DNA of 64,000 bases from Callipepla californica brunnescens (taxonomy: Eukaryota > Chordata > Aves > Galliformes > Odontophoridae). The position numbers and the translations under genes are program-made. The stretch is from assembly GCA_023055505.1 (NCBI GenBank), contig JALIRH010000040.1:687001-751000 (forward strand), in the 5' to 3' direction. Of the stretch, positions 11,701 through 24,700 are shown in pieces; within the stretch, counting starts at the first letter, position 1, and every line of letters begins with the position of its first letter. Under the pieces are notes generated by a model. That model was given only the letters and a program-made list of their open reading frames with translations. It had not been told where the DNA came from and did no database searches.

Positions 11701-14694
11701 AGTACCTCTGCCTGAAACCACTGGTATATTACAGGAAACAACACATGGGGAACGGCAGTAGTCTGTCTGAGTTGCAATAGCATTCTCCAGTTTCTGTATC
11801 TTTTTGTGTAAAGAATCCACAACTGCACGAAGGACCCTGAGGCTAGAGGGGATGTTATTGTCCAGGTTATCCTTTATGTAGTTGTAATGCAATTCCACTT
11901 CTGTGTTATACTCAGAAAGTACAATATCATTGTCTAGAAAAACAAATAGATGAGAAGTAGGTTAGTTTTCTACGTTCTCCAGATGAAATAATGAAAAGTA
12001 ACCTGTAAGCAAAATTTGAAATTCTGCTTGTTTTCTTCGTGGGGAGGAAGGGTATGCATATATTTTGCTTACTTTTCCACAGCATATAAAATTATACAGA
12101 GATTCCTGGAAAATTATTTGTTATAAAATGGTTATTTCTTGGAAAGCTAGTATATTTGACTGTGTTGCTATAAGAACTAGTTCTTGTCATCGAACTATAA
12201 CTAGCTTCTTCTCAGGGAGCCATGCTGCCAAGACAGGTGCTGGGCATAAAGGAGTTGGATGGATGATGGACCACAGTATCATAGACTTGGGTAAGCAGGT
12301 AAGAGAAGGGGAGCCCCTACATTTAGAGGCCTCATATGAATCTTGGCTCAGTATAGGATCCATTCCTTTGCTTCTCTCAAAGGACTTTTTTAAGATTTCA
12401 GATTACGTATTTTTAACTTTTTTTAAAGGAGTACTGCTAGCAAGTAATAGTAGAAATATCAATGGAGCCGTAATATCATTAACATTAATGATTCATAACA
12501 AAACATACCTTTTCTTTGTTTTTGCGTCCTCACCAGTTTATCATCTATCATGTTCACGTACTGATACATAGTTGTAGAGGTGTCAGAAAATTTGGACACT
12601 TTGTCTTTTAGATCACGCAGAACTGATGTTACTGTTTTTTCCTGATTTAGCAATGTTGTTTGCAGTTCACACCCGGTTGGACACAGTACTCCCTTAAAAA
12701 AATAAAAAGGGCCATGCATAAAGATCAAGACAAAAAGAGAAGTTTCTATAACAGCTAGCAAATGACTATACCTTTGGAAACTTTGAATAGTTAGTAATAT
12801 TTGACTACATATTTAAGCATTTAGATAAGGACTCTTAGGTGAGACATCTATCTGCTAAAACGAAGCTGCAGTTTGAAAGTGAGGAGGGAGCGCTTAGTCC
12901 CTCAAGAAGATCCTTTTGTTGAAACCTTTGGGCAAAGCCACCCTTTTGGGTCTGCTACTCACTGCTTTTTGTTTATCTGCACAGCTAAATGTTCCTGGAG
13001 TTAACGAACCTGCACTAGGACTGCATTCTGCCAGGGACTGCTGGAACATTGCATGTAACCTATTCCTTTCTTCACTAGCCTCAGGTCATGGAGAATCTCC
13101 ATGAATCTCCAAATCATGGAGATTCTCCACACCTTGGCTGTGTGTATCTATCATAGGAAATGGTTGCTTACATTGCATTAAGAAATAGTCATCTCAAGAA
13201 GCTAAGCACTGTGGAAGTCCGGCCAAATTCAGACAGAAAGAAACAAAGTTGGGCTGCTTTGAATGCACTCGTACAAAAAAAACGTGTTCAGCACCATTTC
13301 AGCCAAACAGGCAGACACCTACCAGCTCCTCAAGAGGATGCTTGCAGCCACCAGCATCAGGGTAGATGATCCGCTCCTTCTTCATGCCCTGCTTGTCCCG
13401 TTTTGGGGGCCGGGGTTGGTAGCCCGTGCCAGAGATGGGTGGTGCCACAGGCCTGGGTGTGGGGGCTGATTCTCGCCGTTTGTCCAGGGGCCGATGGCCT
13501 CGAACATTGACCTCGGGGGTGTCCTCCTGCAAAGGCAGACAGAGGAAGCTCTCTAAGCCTGGGCTGAAGCCTGCCTGCAGCCAGTGTCCACCCTGGAGAG
13601 AACACTGCCCGTGTGAGGCCTAGACTCCACCAATAAGTACAGCACTCCATCTTAACAAGTTCACTTCCTTGAAATATTTCTATATTAAAGTCCAGCTTGA
13701 AAGTCTAGCAAGGAGAGACATTTCTTGAAATGAAACCTTTTGAATCATGGAACAAACGCATCAAAATCTTCAATCACCTTCAATCTCATTCAAACATAGC
13801 AACAAATAGCAGAAATGTGTAAGAATTAGAGGCTTCAAGGAGTTCCAAAAGTAGGCAGCATGCAAACCACAAAAGGGATGCAAATGACAAAGCAAGGTAA
13901 TCTCATCAGTAGTCAATGCAAACACACAAACACATCCCATAACAGAAAATAATCCCACTGCCGGTCACCCTTATCTATTTCATTTTGGCATGGATTTTCG
14001 AAGTATAAAGAAGAAAACTTATTAAAACTATAAATAAAAATTCTCATTAAAATATTCTAAATAAAGAAAACTAAATATAGGTTAAATTGCTATTTTTGAC
14101 TGATCCTCATTGCTTACCTATTGGTCTAACAATTATCACCTTTCCATTTCAAATATAAATTACATTCATGATCTGGCAATTCATTCATTCTTTTTTTTTT
14201 TTTTAAATGCCTGTTGAATACATAGGAGAAAAAAAAACCTGTCTTTTAGGTAGGACATAAAAAATTACACATTTCTACGACTTTGCACATCACAGATGAA
14301 CTGTCTAAAACATCACATGCCAGCATTGCTAAATAAATATACTTAAATACATTTAGTAAAATAACTAATCTTAGCAATTTCCACTCTACATCTGCACAAA
14401 GAAAGAAAGGAAATAGGAAGAGAGTACATCCAAAAGCAGAAAATAGCTGTTGCATGATAAAATATACATGAAGAAATAACTAAAAGATTATTTCTGTCAG
14501 TGGAAGAAGAATATGCATGTATTGTTTTCTAACTGAGCTAACTCACATGAGTCAAGTAAGTCATGCACACAATTAAACAAAATTTATCATTCTCTATCAA
14601 TTCTAATCGGTATTACAACCTCGTCATCATATTCAGCAGATGCCTGGGGCTTAATGGCAGGGATGGAGAGCAGGAGCAACAGGAGCAGCTTCAT
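8791..14694 (-). CDS. FGB: Fibrinogen beta chain
   Basis: Complete secreted beta subunit of fibrinogen, read on the minus strand. Coding exons: 14694-14620, 13526-13323, 12692-12509, 11933-11706, 11185-11072, 10507-10385, 10210-9925 and 9019-8791. They sum to 1443 nt (480 residues plus stop), and every junction keeps frame. Order of parts: hydrophobic signal (MKLLLLLLL), acidic fibrinopeptide B (EYDDE), thrombin site R34|G35 exposing the GHRPLDK knob B, the LCPTGC disulfide ring, coiled-coil, SCNIPVV, then the fibrinogen C domain with QNRQDGS, a YDRDNDGW calcium loop, a GENRT glycosylation sequon, GGGWWYNRC and terminal KIKPYFPD. I chose the ATG at 14694 because it starts a signal peptide about 75 nt below a TATA box; an in-frame upstream ATG at 14820 precedes the TATA box. 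Very secure. Confidence 0.97.
13323..13526 (-). CDS. FGB: FGB exon 2: fibrinopeptide B end and knob B
   Basis: Acceptor TTTGCAG|GAGGAC and donor CTG|GTAGGT give 204 nt in phase 0. It encodes the thrombin cleavage context [11 protein letters not shown], a basic Pro-rich linker ([10 protein letters not shown]) and the DAGGC cysteine. Confidence 0.93.
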
Positions 14695-14767
14695 GGTGCT
14701 GCTGGCTTGAGCTGCTCGCTGACCTTCTCCCATCAGCAGCTCTGACAGAGCGAGATCTGCTCTGTTC

Positions 14768-14775
14768 CTATATAT
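14768..14775 (-). promoter_or_regulatory. FGB: FGB TATA box
   Basis: TATATAGG on the minus strand, about 75 nt upstream of the FGB ATG. It predicts a start site near 14740 and a short 5' UTR. Confidence 0.75.
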
Positions 14776-14843
14776 GCACATGGCCACCCCAATTTTCCAG
14801 CTTGATAGTGATAGGACCAACCCTTCACTGCAATCACTGCTCT

Positions 14844-14856
14844 GTTAATATTTAAT
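14844..14856 (-). promoter_or_regulatory. FGB: Probable HNF1 site in the FGB promoter
   Basis: GTTAATATTTAAT matches 10 of the 12 specified bases of the HNF1 consensus GTTAATNATTAAC. It lies about 100 nt upstream of the predicted FGB start. Mammalian FGB promoters use an HNF1 site at a similar distance for liver expression. Confidence 0.6.
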
Positions 14857-17800
14857 TTTTCTCTTTCCTGTGTGCCCGAATACATTTGATGTTGAGCAAT
14901 TTCTCTGGACAACTCTTATCTGCGTGTCCCAGAGACCCTGTGGCTGCTGGCATCCCTGTGACTGTTCAAATCCTTAAAAGTATGTTCTACACACATTACA
15001 CAAGATTACCGTATTCTCAAAAGTCACAAGTCCTGTAGAACAGCTGAATGGGTGAATGTCTTAAGAGAAGAAACACTGTCAAATATGGACTCTGATCGCT
15101 CCGTGCTTATTTTCTCTCTGCTGAAAATTGGAATGTTTCAGAAATATCATATTACCTTTTAATTAAATTCACCTCATACCAAATGTTTTTTTAATGTTTT
15201 TTTAAGCAAGTCTGATAGGACCTGGATAGATATGCAAGCCTTTGGCCTCTTTCAGTACAGTACATCTGAGTAAATCAGTTTTCCTCATAAGGAAGCATAT
15301 GTAGTACCTCAATGAATATCCTGAAAATTCAGACTGACGGAAGATTGATGTTTTATCTTTACTTTCATTGCTGATAAGCCTCCTTATGTACTATGTGGTT
15401 TAAGTATTTTTAATGGCATTTTAAAATAATATGGTATGAGGTTGTTGGTAATCACAGCAGAATAAACAAATACTTTCTGGTGCTTTTTAAGAATGTGGCA
15501 TATTGCTGCTCTCATATAAGTAGATTTAACGTTTCAGTGCCCGCATGTCCTTTGATTTTCTCATGTATATAAACAATTGAGTTACAGTGAATTAATCAAA
15601 TGTGCTGAATGAAGGTTAGCACATATCTTTCAAGTCATTTCTATCGAAGTCTGAAGACATTAACAGGAGCAAGCCATGGGCTGGGCTTCCATTTCAGAGA
15701 CCAAATGGGCGGTGAGGTAGATTTTGTGATAAACAAAAACAATAGCTAAAATTGCTTGTTTTAGGCCTTTTTTCCTGTATTTGTGCTGTTGTCAGAGTTC
15801 TGGTAAACTATGGAGATTCCCGAAATGTGAAAACAGTTTAACCTGGCTAGTTTAATTATTAAACAGCTTGGCCCCAAATCAGCCATGGCTCAAGGAGCTC
15901 TTATTCTCCTGAATTTGATCCCTTGCAAGAGAACAAATCAAACACTACTAGATTTGGAAGAACATGAACTTCTCTCTACAGGAACTAAGGGAACCTGTCT
16001 TTGGCCAAAACCGTCGTAATTAGCATGTTGTTTACATGAAAATATGCCAGTCAAGATACTGTATGCCCATCACCATCATAGTTTCTGGGCATCCCCCAAC
16101 CTTAAATGCAATTTTCATCACACCATACCTGGCAGAAAGTTCAATCACCACTATTTTATGTAAAAGGCAGAGACACAGTGATGCTGAACCTCTTGCCCAA
16201 GGCTTACAGGTAGCAGAACAGAGAACTAACCTGGGATCCTACTAGCCTTGAACCAGGAACTCACCTCTAAATTATCCTTCCTTGGTCCATACAATTCTAA
16301 TGATATTTGCATTTAATTTATTCTGAAACCACCACCATATCATGCACTGTCTTTAGGCGTCCTTCAGGCGCTCAGTGCTCTCTGGACTGTGGTGGCCAAA
16401 GGTGTCTGCATCCATGCTGAGCATGCTTGGCCTGGGAATCCCCCAGCTTCATCTGCTTTCCAATGGGATTTGCCCTATGAAATTTAGCCTTTGACCCTCC
16501 CCACTCCAGTACTTTTATTGGCTTCCCAAAGGGAGTTAGTCAGCTATGTCTCCCCAGGAAATTATCAGAACCACAATGAATGAACCATATGCTTATCATG
16601 CAAAGGCTGGTGTGTGGACTGGGCTTGAATAAGCAGCTGTCCTTGAAGGAGCTGTATCTGCACCAGAAGGTTTTTTCCAGCAAAAGCTTTTCTGCAAAGC
16701 TACACCTGCACAGGGACGTGACTTAACACTAGCAAGAAGTGCTTCTAGTATGAGTCAAAATCTGGAACTGCAAGGGGAACAAGATATACTGGCAAGCATG
16801 CATGCATATAACAAATATTTTGGGGAGCGAAATTTAATCTACATTAGTTGGTTTGTTGGATATAAGATGTAATTTTTCTTTGATGCTTGCCATTGTTACA
16901 GCTATGCTGACACTGAAGTGAATAAGGACTGAATAAAGCCTTACAAACAACGAAGAACATGATTTAAGCGTCTTCTAAAAATGGTGTCAAGGAAGCTTTC
17001 ACACCAAACAGGACACCTGATCTTTTTTTCCTTGTGTTTTCTTCACATCCTCCCCATCTCATGCGGTAAATGGGAAGTTCTTCCTGAGCTCACATAGTGG
17101 TGCATCACAACAAATCTGCTATGAGGATTTGTGAAAGCAAAGCATTGACCTGACGGTGTTCCAGGACATCTCTCTGTACACTGGTTTTGTCCAGGAGAGG
17201 TACTTACTGGCAGAGGCACATGTGCTTGCTTTTAGTAATGAATTTTTGTGTGCTGCCTCTCATGTTTGCTCTGCCAAATTGTCTGCCCGTGGTGCAATAC
17301 TCTTTACACAAACCCCATCCTTGGATGTTGGCTCTTCCAGGCTGAATGTGTCCTGGGGTAGTTTTGATGAGGGGGAACAGAACCTTCTTGAGCCACTGAT
17401 AAGCTGTGACAGTAAATGTAATTTTGAAAGGAATCCAGTTGTTAGCAGCTGATTTAGAAATGTTCTTTGAAGCTACTGGTGTTGGACATGTCATATTGTG
17501 ACAGGATTACTCCAGAATTAGATGTTCATCTCAGGCATCCTCTTTCCTTCCCATTACTGGTAACAATTATTTCAAAGCTTTCTTTCTTGTAAATGAGAAA
17601 TAATGTTATCTTCATATTGTGTAAGAAAGTTCATATACATTTATGGGGGGGCATTCTACTTTAGTTGTTAAAACAACACTGAAATGTATTCAATATGCCA
17701 GTCATGTTTCCATTAGTAAAAAATGACACAGCTTGTACTTCATGGCATTATAGCTGGAGCTGACATGCAAGAATACATCAAGCAGCTGCATTCAAGTTGA

Positions 17801-18290
17801 AATTAAATAAATTGAATATTTTAGTGAATACTGTTGGCATGGTTTTTTATTTCTCCTTGGAATTAAGCTGCTAGGAGAAGAAATATGTGTGTATTACATT
17901 ACATATCTATATATTAATAACCCATGTTACATATACACATATATATTTATATGTGTATGTATACGTTAAAGTGACATACATATATATATGTAACATAGAT
18001 TAATTTGACGTTTGATTTTCTAAAGCACTGCTAAGACACCAAGGTATACGATTCTATCCCTAATCTTTACTTATCAAAAAACTACAGGGTAACTACAGGG
18101 AATCGTGAAATCTAACAGTGCAGTAATAACTAGCTTATGTAAGTGTCCTTACAAAATATAGATATTTATTTTTCAAGGACTGCTACAAAGCTCTGTTATT
18201 CAAGCAGGTTTTCCTGTAAAGATGCGTTGATAATGAGCCTGATTTCTTCCAGCAGAAGACAGAACGCAAACCGCCAAGCCTGCACGTCAA
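14857..18290. other. FGB-PLRG1 divergent intergenic region
   Basis: About 3.4 kb with no recognised gene or clear CR1. AT-rich overall, with a (TA)-rich patch near 17900-17995. FGB upstream regulatory DNA is expected at its left end. Confidence 0.7.
17900..17995. repeat. AT-rich alternating purine-pyrimidine patch
   Basis: Interrupted TATATA/ACATATAC runs, consistent with a decayed microsatellite. Confidence 0.7.
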
Positions 18291-18720
18291 ACAAAACGTT
18301 AGCAGACAAACCGCACGGCCACGGGGCGCCCGGGTCCCTCAACCAGCGCAACACCGCACTCTGGCGTTGCCAGCCCCTAACTGCACCCCGCGGGACTCAA
18401 ACCCTCCACCTCCGCACCGCCCCGGCCCGCGCAGCCCGGACAGTACCGCGCCCCGACACGCGTCACTTCCGGTGAGGCGCGGGGCAGGCGCCGGAAGTGC
18501 CTCCATAGCTGTCGGAGGAGGGAGTGGCCGCCATGGTGGAGGTGAGCGCTGGCCGAGGGTTCGCGAGGTGACCGGGGCGTGTGAGAGGGAGTGAAGCGGT
18601 ACGCGTGCCCCTGGGCGGCCCTCGCTGCAGGGATCGCCCGTGCTTCTGCCTGCCTAGGCCGCCCCGGGGGCAGCGGGATGCTGGCTGGAGGCCTGCGGGG
18701 CCTTCTGGCCGGGCTCTGGG
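18290..18720 (+). promoter_or_regulatory. PLRG1: CpG-island promoter of PLRG1
   Basis: Abrupt GC- and CpG-rich block around the first exon with no TATA box. It contains CACTTCCGG at 18464-18472 and the inverted partner CCGGAAGTG at 18491-18499 (ETS/GABP motifs). The GCCGCCATGG at the start codon is both a strong Kozak context and a YY1-type core. Typical of a housekeeping promoter. Confidence 0.8.
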
Positions 18721-21700
18721 CTCTAAGGGGCTGTGGCAGCCAGCCAGAAATATTGCTAGTCTGTCCAGAAATACTGCTAGTAAACGCTCGGCGAGCGGGC
18801 AGACAGTATCCGGGGCAGGAAAGCAGAGCTTAGTGATGAAACCTCAGTGTAATGGAGCAAGGACGCTGGGCAGCTGAAGGATATCTAGAGCCAGAAGTTC
18901 TTAGCACAGTTTCCAGTTTGTTGATGCTATTTTTGACATGCAGAACAACTACAGAGAGTTCCAGTTTTGTATACTGAAGGAAACTCATATTCCAATTTGA
19001 TATTTTTTTTTGTGCCCCGAGAGGATGATAGGAGTTAAAACATGAATTATGTGTGGGTTAATAGCTTTGCGTTCTACTCATTTGGACATGAATGAGACAA
19101 TAACTTTTATTTACTTTCAGTGACAAGGATAATTTTAAAAGGATAAGGAGCTTTGTCTTGTTTGATCCCACTGTTACTTGTACTAAACAGCACTGTGCTT
19201 AGGTAGAGTGATGCTGTGCAGAAACTGATGATTGCCTTTGTTCATTTTTGTGGAGGTACTGCAATAAAGGAGTGTTTTCAGAATGAATTATTTTATTGTT
19301 TACATATAAAAACATCTGGAAAGCATGAAAGATAAACACATTCATGTATTTGTTGTATAGATGGTAGTGCAAAAAGTTTCTGGCTTGTAGTTTCTGAGAA
19401 ACTGGGTATTATTTTGAGTAGGCATTGAATTAAGAGAACTAACAAATATAATTAAATTTTTAGTTTCCAGGAGGAACAGTGTTTTCTTTTATGTAAATAG
19501 GGTTATATCACTTGTAAGTCTGAAATTGCTACTCGATTTATGTTTCAGATTTGAGTTTTTCATTTAGGAATGGATGAATTTATTTAAATAAGCTTTCCTT
19601 TATTTTAGGAAGTCCAAAAGCACTCTGTGCACACACTTGTGTTCAGATCTTTGAAGAGAACCCATGATATGTTTGTAGCTGATAATGCCAAACCTGTACC
19701 GTTAGATGATGAAAGGTGAGTACTGTGGTTGAGTTTTATTTTGTTAGTGATCGCTCCACCCAGGTAGGAAATTTGTATGTTTAGTACAATCACCAGTGTA
19801 GTGTAAGGGAATTAAGAACATGAAGATTGTAAAGTTAGCTGTATGAAATGTTTCCTCTTTTTAAAATGCTTCAAAACTTAAGAGCAGTTCAGAAATCAGG
19901 ATTGTGCTCTGTTCTTCCAACAGCCACAAAGTAAAGATGGCAGTCAAGCTGCGTACTGAGTATGGCTCAGTGTTGCACATGCCTACTCTTAAAGAAAACA
20001 TGAGAGAGAAAGGAGGCCCAGCCACTGGGGATCCCTATGGTCATAAACAGTATTCTGGAAATGAAGGTTTGTTATTCCTAGTAGTGTGTTTGCTCTTTGT
20101 TTTGTCTTAGTCTCACCAGGCTTTAGTCTGAAGACTGCATTATTAATCTTTTCTCTTTGCACAGAAGGGAGTGGGGGAGACCTGGCCCTTTTTATTTATC
20201 TTTGGAATGATTTTAAATGCTGTAGAAGGATGTAGAAGGAAATAAAAATATCTGTTTTTCACTCTGGTATTTTCCTTGCTGGAGTCACAAGAGTTAAGTG
20301 ATTCAGAACAAGGAGAAAGTTTGTTTCTACAAGGAAATAGTAGGAGATTTGACTCATTAATAAAATGAGCAAGTTTTAAGGTAATGTTAGTGTGTGCTGT
20401 ATTTGGGTGTTAAAAAGCTGATAATGGTCAAGGATGTGTTTTGTGTTTATTTCTGTTTGTTTCATATAATTCCATACAGGTGTGCAACTATTAAAATGGA
20501 AAAATCATTAGTTGAAAAACACTCTGGTTTGGTGATGTATAAAATAAGTATGCATTGGTCTGATCTGTATAGAAACTTCTGAAGACTGTCAGATGCCTTC
20601 GTTGAGGATTTATCTTACAGAATACTTTCTATTTGAAGTATTCTGTGACTGAAAAGCATTGAGAGACTGAAAAAATACTTTAAGGAAACAAACTTGTGCT
20701 TGCATGTTTCTTTTCCAATATCAGGCACAATTAATCATCCTTGAGTGGCTTTTGTCAAACACTAATATTATCTGTGTAGTTGACTCTCTTTCCATGGTAT
20801 CTACTTCAGAAGGCATCTTTGACAGCATGAATGTCTTTCTCACAGGAGAGTGATTGTCCCTTTTGGTAACAAATGGTGCTACCATTTTTAAGATATTATT
20901 TTACTATTGAGGTCTAGAAATCTGAGATAACCAAAACAAACATTGATGTAAATAAGAGGTTAGTAAGTGTAATGCATTAGAAGTGATTGCTAGTTTCTGC
21001 TGATTTGCATGACCTACTGTGTTTAATTCAGTTTTGTTTGAATGCATTGTTATGCTGGTCTTTAGGAGAGGAACTGGAGTATGTGATAACTGGTACACAT
21101 CCATATCCACCTGGGCCTGGTAAGTAAAATTCTGTTTTTGAATCAGGTATGTCAGTGTTAAACCCAGATTTATCTGTTTTTCGTGGTGGTGTTTCTTGTT
21201 TTAACCTTGGTATCTCACATGGATATTATCTTTGTTATCAAGGGCCAGAACATAGGCTAAGGGAAGAAATAGAGAATTGAAAGTGAATAAGTTCGCCAGT
21301 CTACACCAAAGCTATACTTTGCAAAGTGGTTTTTGATTTTGGATGTTTGTCTTTTTTTTGTTTGGTTGGTTTTCCTAGAGCAACCTACTCTTCTTAGGAT
21401 TAGAGATTACAAGCTTTAGTCTGAAATTCTCACCTCATGTAAGAGTAAATCTTTCATAGTCCTGCACTGCTCCAAGATATCTGGAGTTATATAGAGACCG
21501 TACACTAATAAATAGTGATACAAGAGCAAGACAGCAAATACTTGTCCAAATACTGTTTCTGTGGCATTTGGATTTTCACAATGGTTGAGACTGGATAAAA
21601 AGTGTAACTACTACTAGATACATTTGTTTCATTTCTGATGATAGAATCATACTATTTTCTACTCTAGAAATTGTGTGCTTCCGTAGGTAGGACCATAATC

Positions 21701-24700
21701 AAAATTACTGTAGATTTGACTCTCATGTGGAAAAACAACATTGAACAGCCGTATTTAATGTTACAAATGCATGACACATTCTTGCACACAGGTCTGTGTG
21801 TGTGCATATAAGTGTGTTATGTAATACGTTTTCCTGAATTTTCTTTTTAGTGGTTGCCTTTGCTTTTGCTGTGTTGTTTTTTCCAAGGTGTGGCTCTGAC
21901 AGCAGATACTAAGATCCAGAGGATGCCTAGTGAATCTGCAGCTCAGTCCTTAGCGGTAGCACTTCCTGCTTCTCAGTCCAGGTACTTCTGTGTTACTTCA
22001 TTAATATTTGTGTAGTCTACAAGAATCACAAGGCGAAACAAAGTACTTTGAATATTCAGCTTTATAAAACATTAGAAGACCTGATCTAGTGGTTGGCAGC
22101 CCTGTCCACGGCAAGGAGTTTGGAACTAGGTGACTTTTAAGATCCCCTGCAACCTAAGCCATTCTGTGATACAGTTTGAAGGTGGTCAGGCATCATCTTG
22201 GTGTATGTTCTTTGGCTGTCATTGGAGGTAATGGACAGAAAGTGGAGAATGGGGAATTTGGATTACATAGAAGATAAAAAAAGAGGCTTGGCTTTTGGGT
22301 TCTTCTCGTATACTGAGTTGATCCGAGACTGGAGCAGGTTGCCCAGAGAGATTCTGCAGTCTCCATCCTTGGAGATGGTCAATACTCAGCTGGACACTGC
22401 TCAGTGATACCTTATCACTTATTTTTAAAACACAGAGTTGATTTTAATCAGTTGACTGTTTTCATTTGACCTAGGTTGGATGCAAATCGGACAGCTGCTG
22501 GTGTGGGTGAGATTTACAGACATGCTGGGATATCTGAGCGTTCACAGCCTCCTGGGATGTCTGTGGTGAGTTTGTTGCATGTCTAACTTGAAATACTGAC
22601 AGGTGCTTTGGGTTTCATTTCTGCACTGTGTGGAGATCTCCTTGCTACCTTTATCAGTGTTGAGATGTCAGGGCAAGAAGGTTTTAAATTGCAAGGGAAG
22701 AGAGGTTATGAAGTACAGATGGGTGTAATCTTCTTTTTAATGTACAGGCTATGATGGAAGCTGGTGGAAACAAAAATTCTGCATTGGTACCAAAGAAGGC
22801 TCCAACCATGCCCAAGCCTCAGTGGCATCCACCTTGGAAACTGTACAGAGTAAGTTGAAAACTTACAATGTGAACATAGATGTGAAAGTGTATGAATTAA
22901 GTTCTGTTATAGTTTTGTTTTAGCACTGTTCATCTAAATACAATACTGTATATAAACAATTGATCAGAAAAGTCTTCAGAAAGCTGTAGTATTAGTTAAG
23001 TGTAAAACTAATAGTTAAAAGCTTTTTTCTTTTTTTTTTTTTTTGAAAAACAGTTGATCTCAAAGGAATTTGTGTTGATTCTGCATACAAATGTTAGAAC
23101 ATGCTCTACATAGAAATTAAGACAAATTACACTTCAGTACAGTCTGCTAAACTGTATGTGTTGAAACATTCTGTTATGATTGTAGAAGCTTCTTTACAGA
23201 AGTATTTCCTACTGGGGAAATAGATTCCCTATTCACCACACTGCCAGATGTGGTGTATAGAATGTAAAATCTCATCATTTAACCAAAGTAGAAGTAAAAC
23301 TCAGGCTCTCTTCAGATCTAATTTGAGATTTGTTGTGGAAGTTATATTGAGTGATATGTGGTACTGTCTCTGATTTAGGAATTTTTATCTTTTTCCAAAG
23401 GTTATCAGTGGTCACTTGGGCTGGGTGAGATGTATTGCAGTAGAACCAGGAAATCAGTGGTTTGTTACTGGCTCTGCTGACAGAACTATTAAGGTAAGAG
23501 GAAGAAGGTACTGGCAAGTGAAGATTTGGAGTTTTTTTTGTTCTTGATAACTAATTTTCTTTAACCCTTGGAAAAAGTTTCTCAGTTGATATACACAGAA
23601 TGCTGTGTACAGAACTGCAAAATGTTTTTCTTTTACTTCATAGTCTCAAATAGAAGAGAATTTGTTGAGTATTGCTAGTACTTGAGATTTCATTTGTTAT
23701 TAGCTGGAGAGCAAACGTTTCAGTTACTGTAATTTTAATAATTCATTTTACCCAGATTCCTTGCCCACGCTATTCCTCGGTGGCTTTTAATTGTCTACCT
23801 CAAAATAACTGTTTTGGTGCAGATTTGGGACCTTGCTAGTGGCAAGTTGAAATTATCTTTGACGGGGCACATCAGTACTGTACGAGGTGTGATAGTAAGT
23901 GCAAGAAGTCCATACCTTTTTTCCTGTGGAGAAGACAAACAAGTGAAATGCTGGGATCTTGAATACAATAAGGTAAGCTATAGTTTCTTAAATCTGAATT
24001 AATTGGTAGTGGCAAATATAAGAAAAGCATTTGAAATATTCTTATAAAAATTTGGTCAAAGCGTGTATTTTTTTTATTCATCTAGGTTATCAGACACTAC
24101 CATGGTCATTTAAGTGCTGTCTATGGTTTAGACTTGCACCCAACAATAGATGTCCTGGTAACATGTAGCAGAGATTCAACAGCACGAGTGAGTATTACTT
24201 TGTGTTTTAATGTATTCCATTTGTAGAAGGGACTAGTTAACAGGAGTTAAGAACTCATATTGAAATGAAAACGTGAAAGTTCATGTTAACTTTGTCTTCC
24301 TTTACAGATTTAAAAATTCAGCCTTCATTTATCCCCCAAAAATTATACTCCAAATTATTCCTTAATTTACTAGGTAAACCATAAATACACAAGATCACTC
24401 CATGTGTTTTATGTGCATATCTAGAAATGTAAAGGTAGGCTCCCTGCTCTGCTTGAAATTTGCCCATTGGGACAGTTAGTCTTGTGATGAAATGTTTGGT
24501 GAACAAAAAGTTTAAATACTGTATTTTAATCCCTAAGCGTATGGCAAGGAGTTAGTGTAATCAATTACAGTGTCTAAATACATAAAATACATACCCTTCT
24601 TGGTCTCTTTGCTTTTTTTACTGTGATTTCACAGATTTGGGATGTGAGAACGAAAGCCAGTGTGCACACACTCTCAGGACACACAAATGCTGTAGCAACA

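Noticed and set aside
14695..14820. Upstream in-frame ATG extending FGB
   Set aside because: It precedes the TATA box, and the extension spoils the signal peptide.
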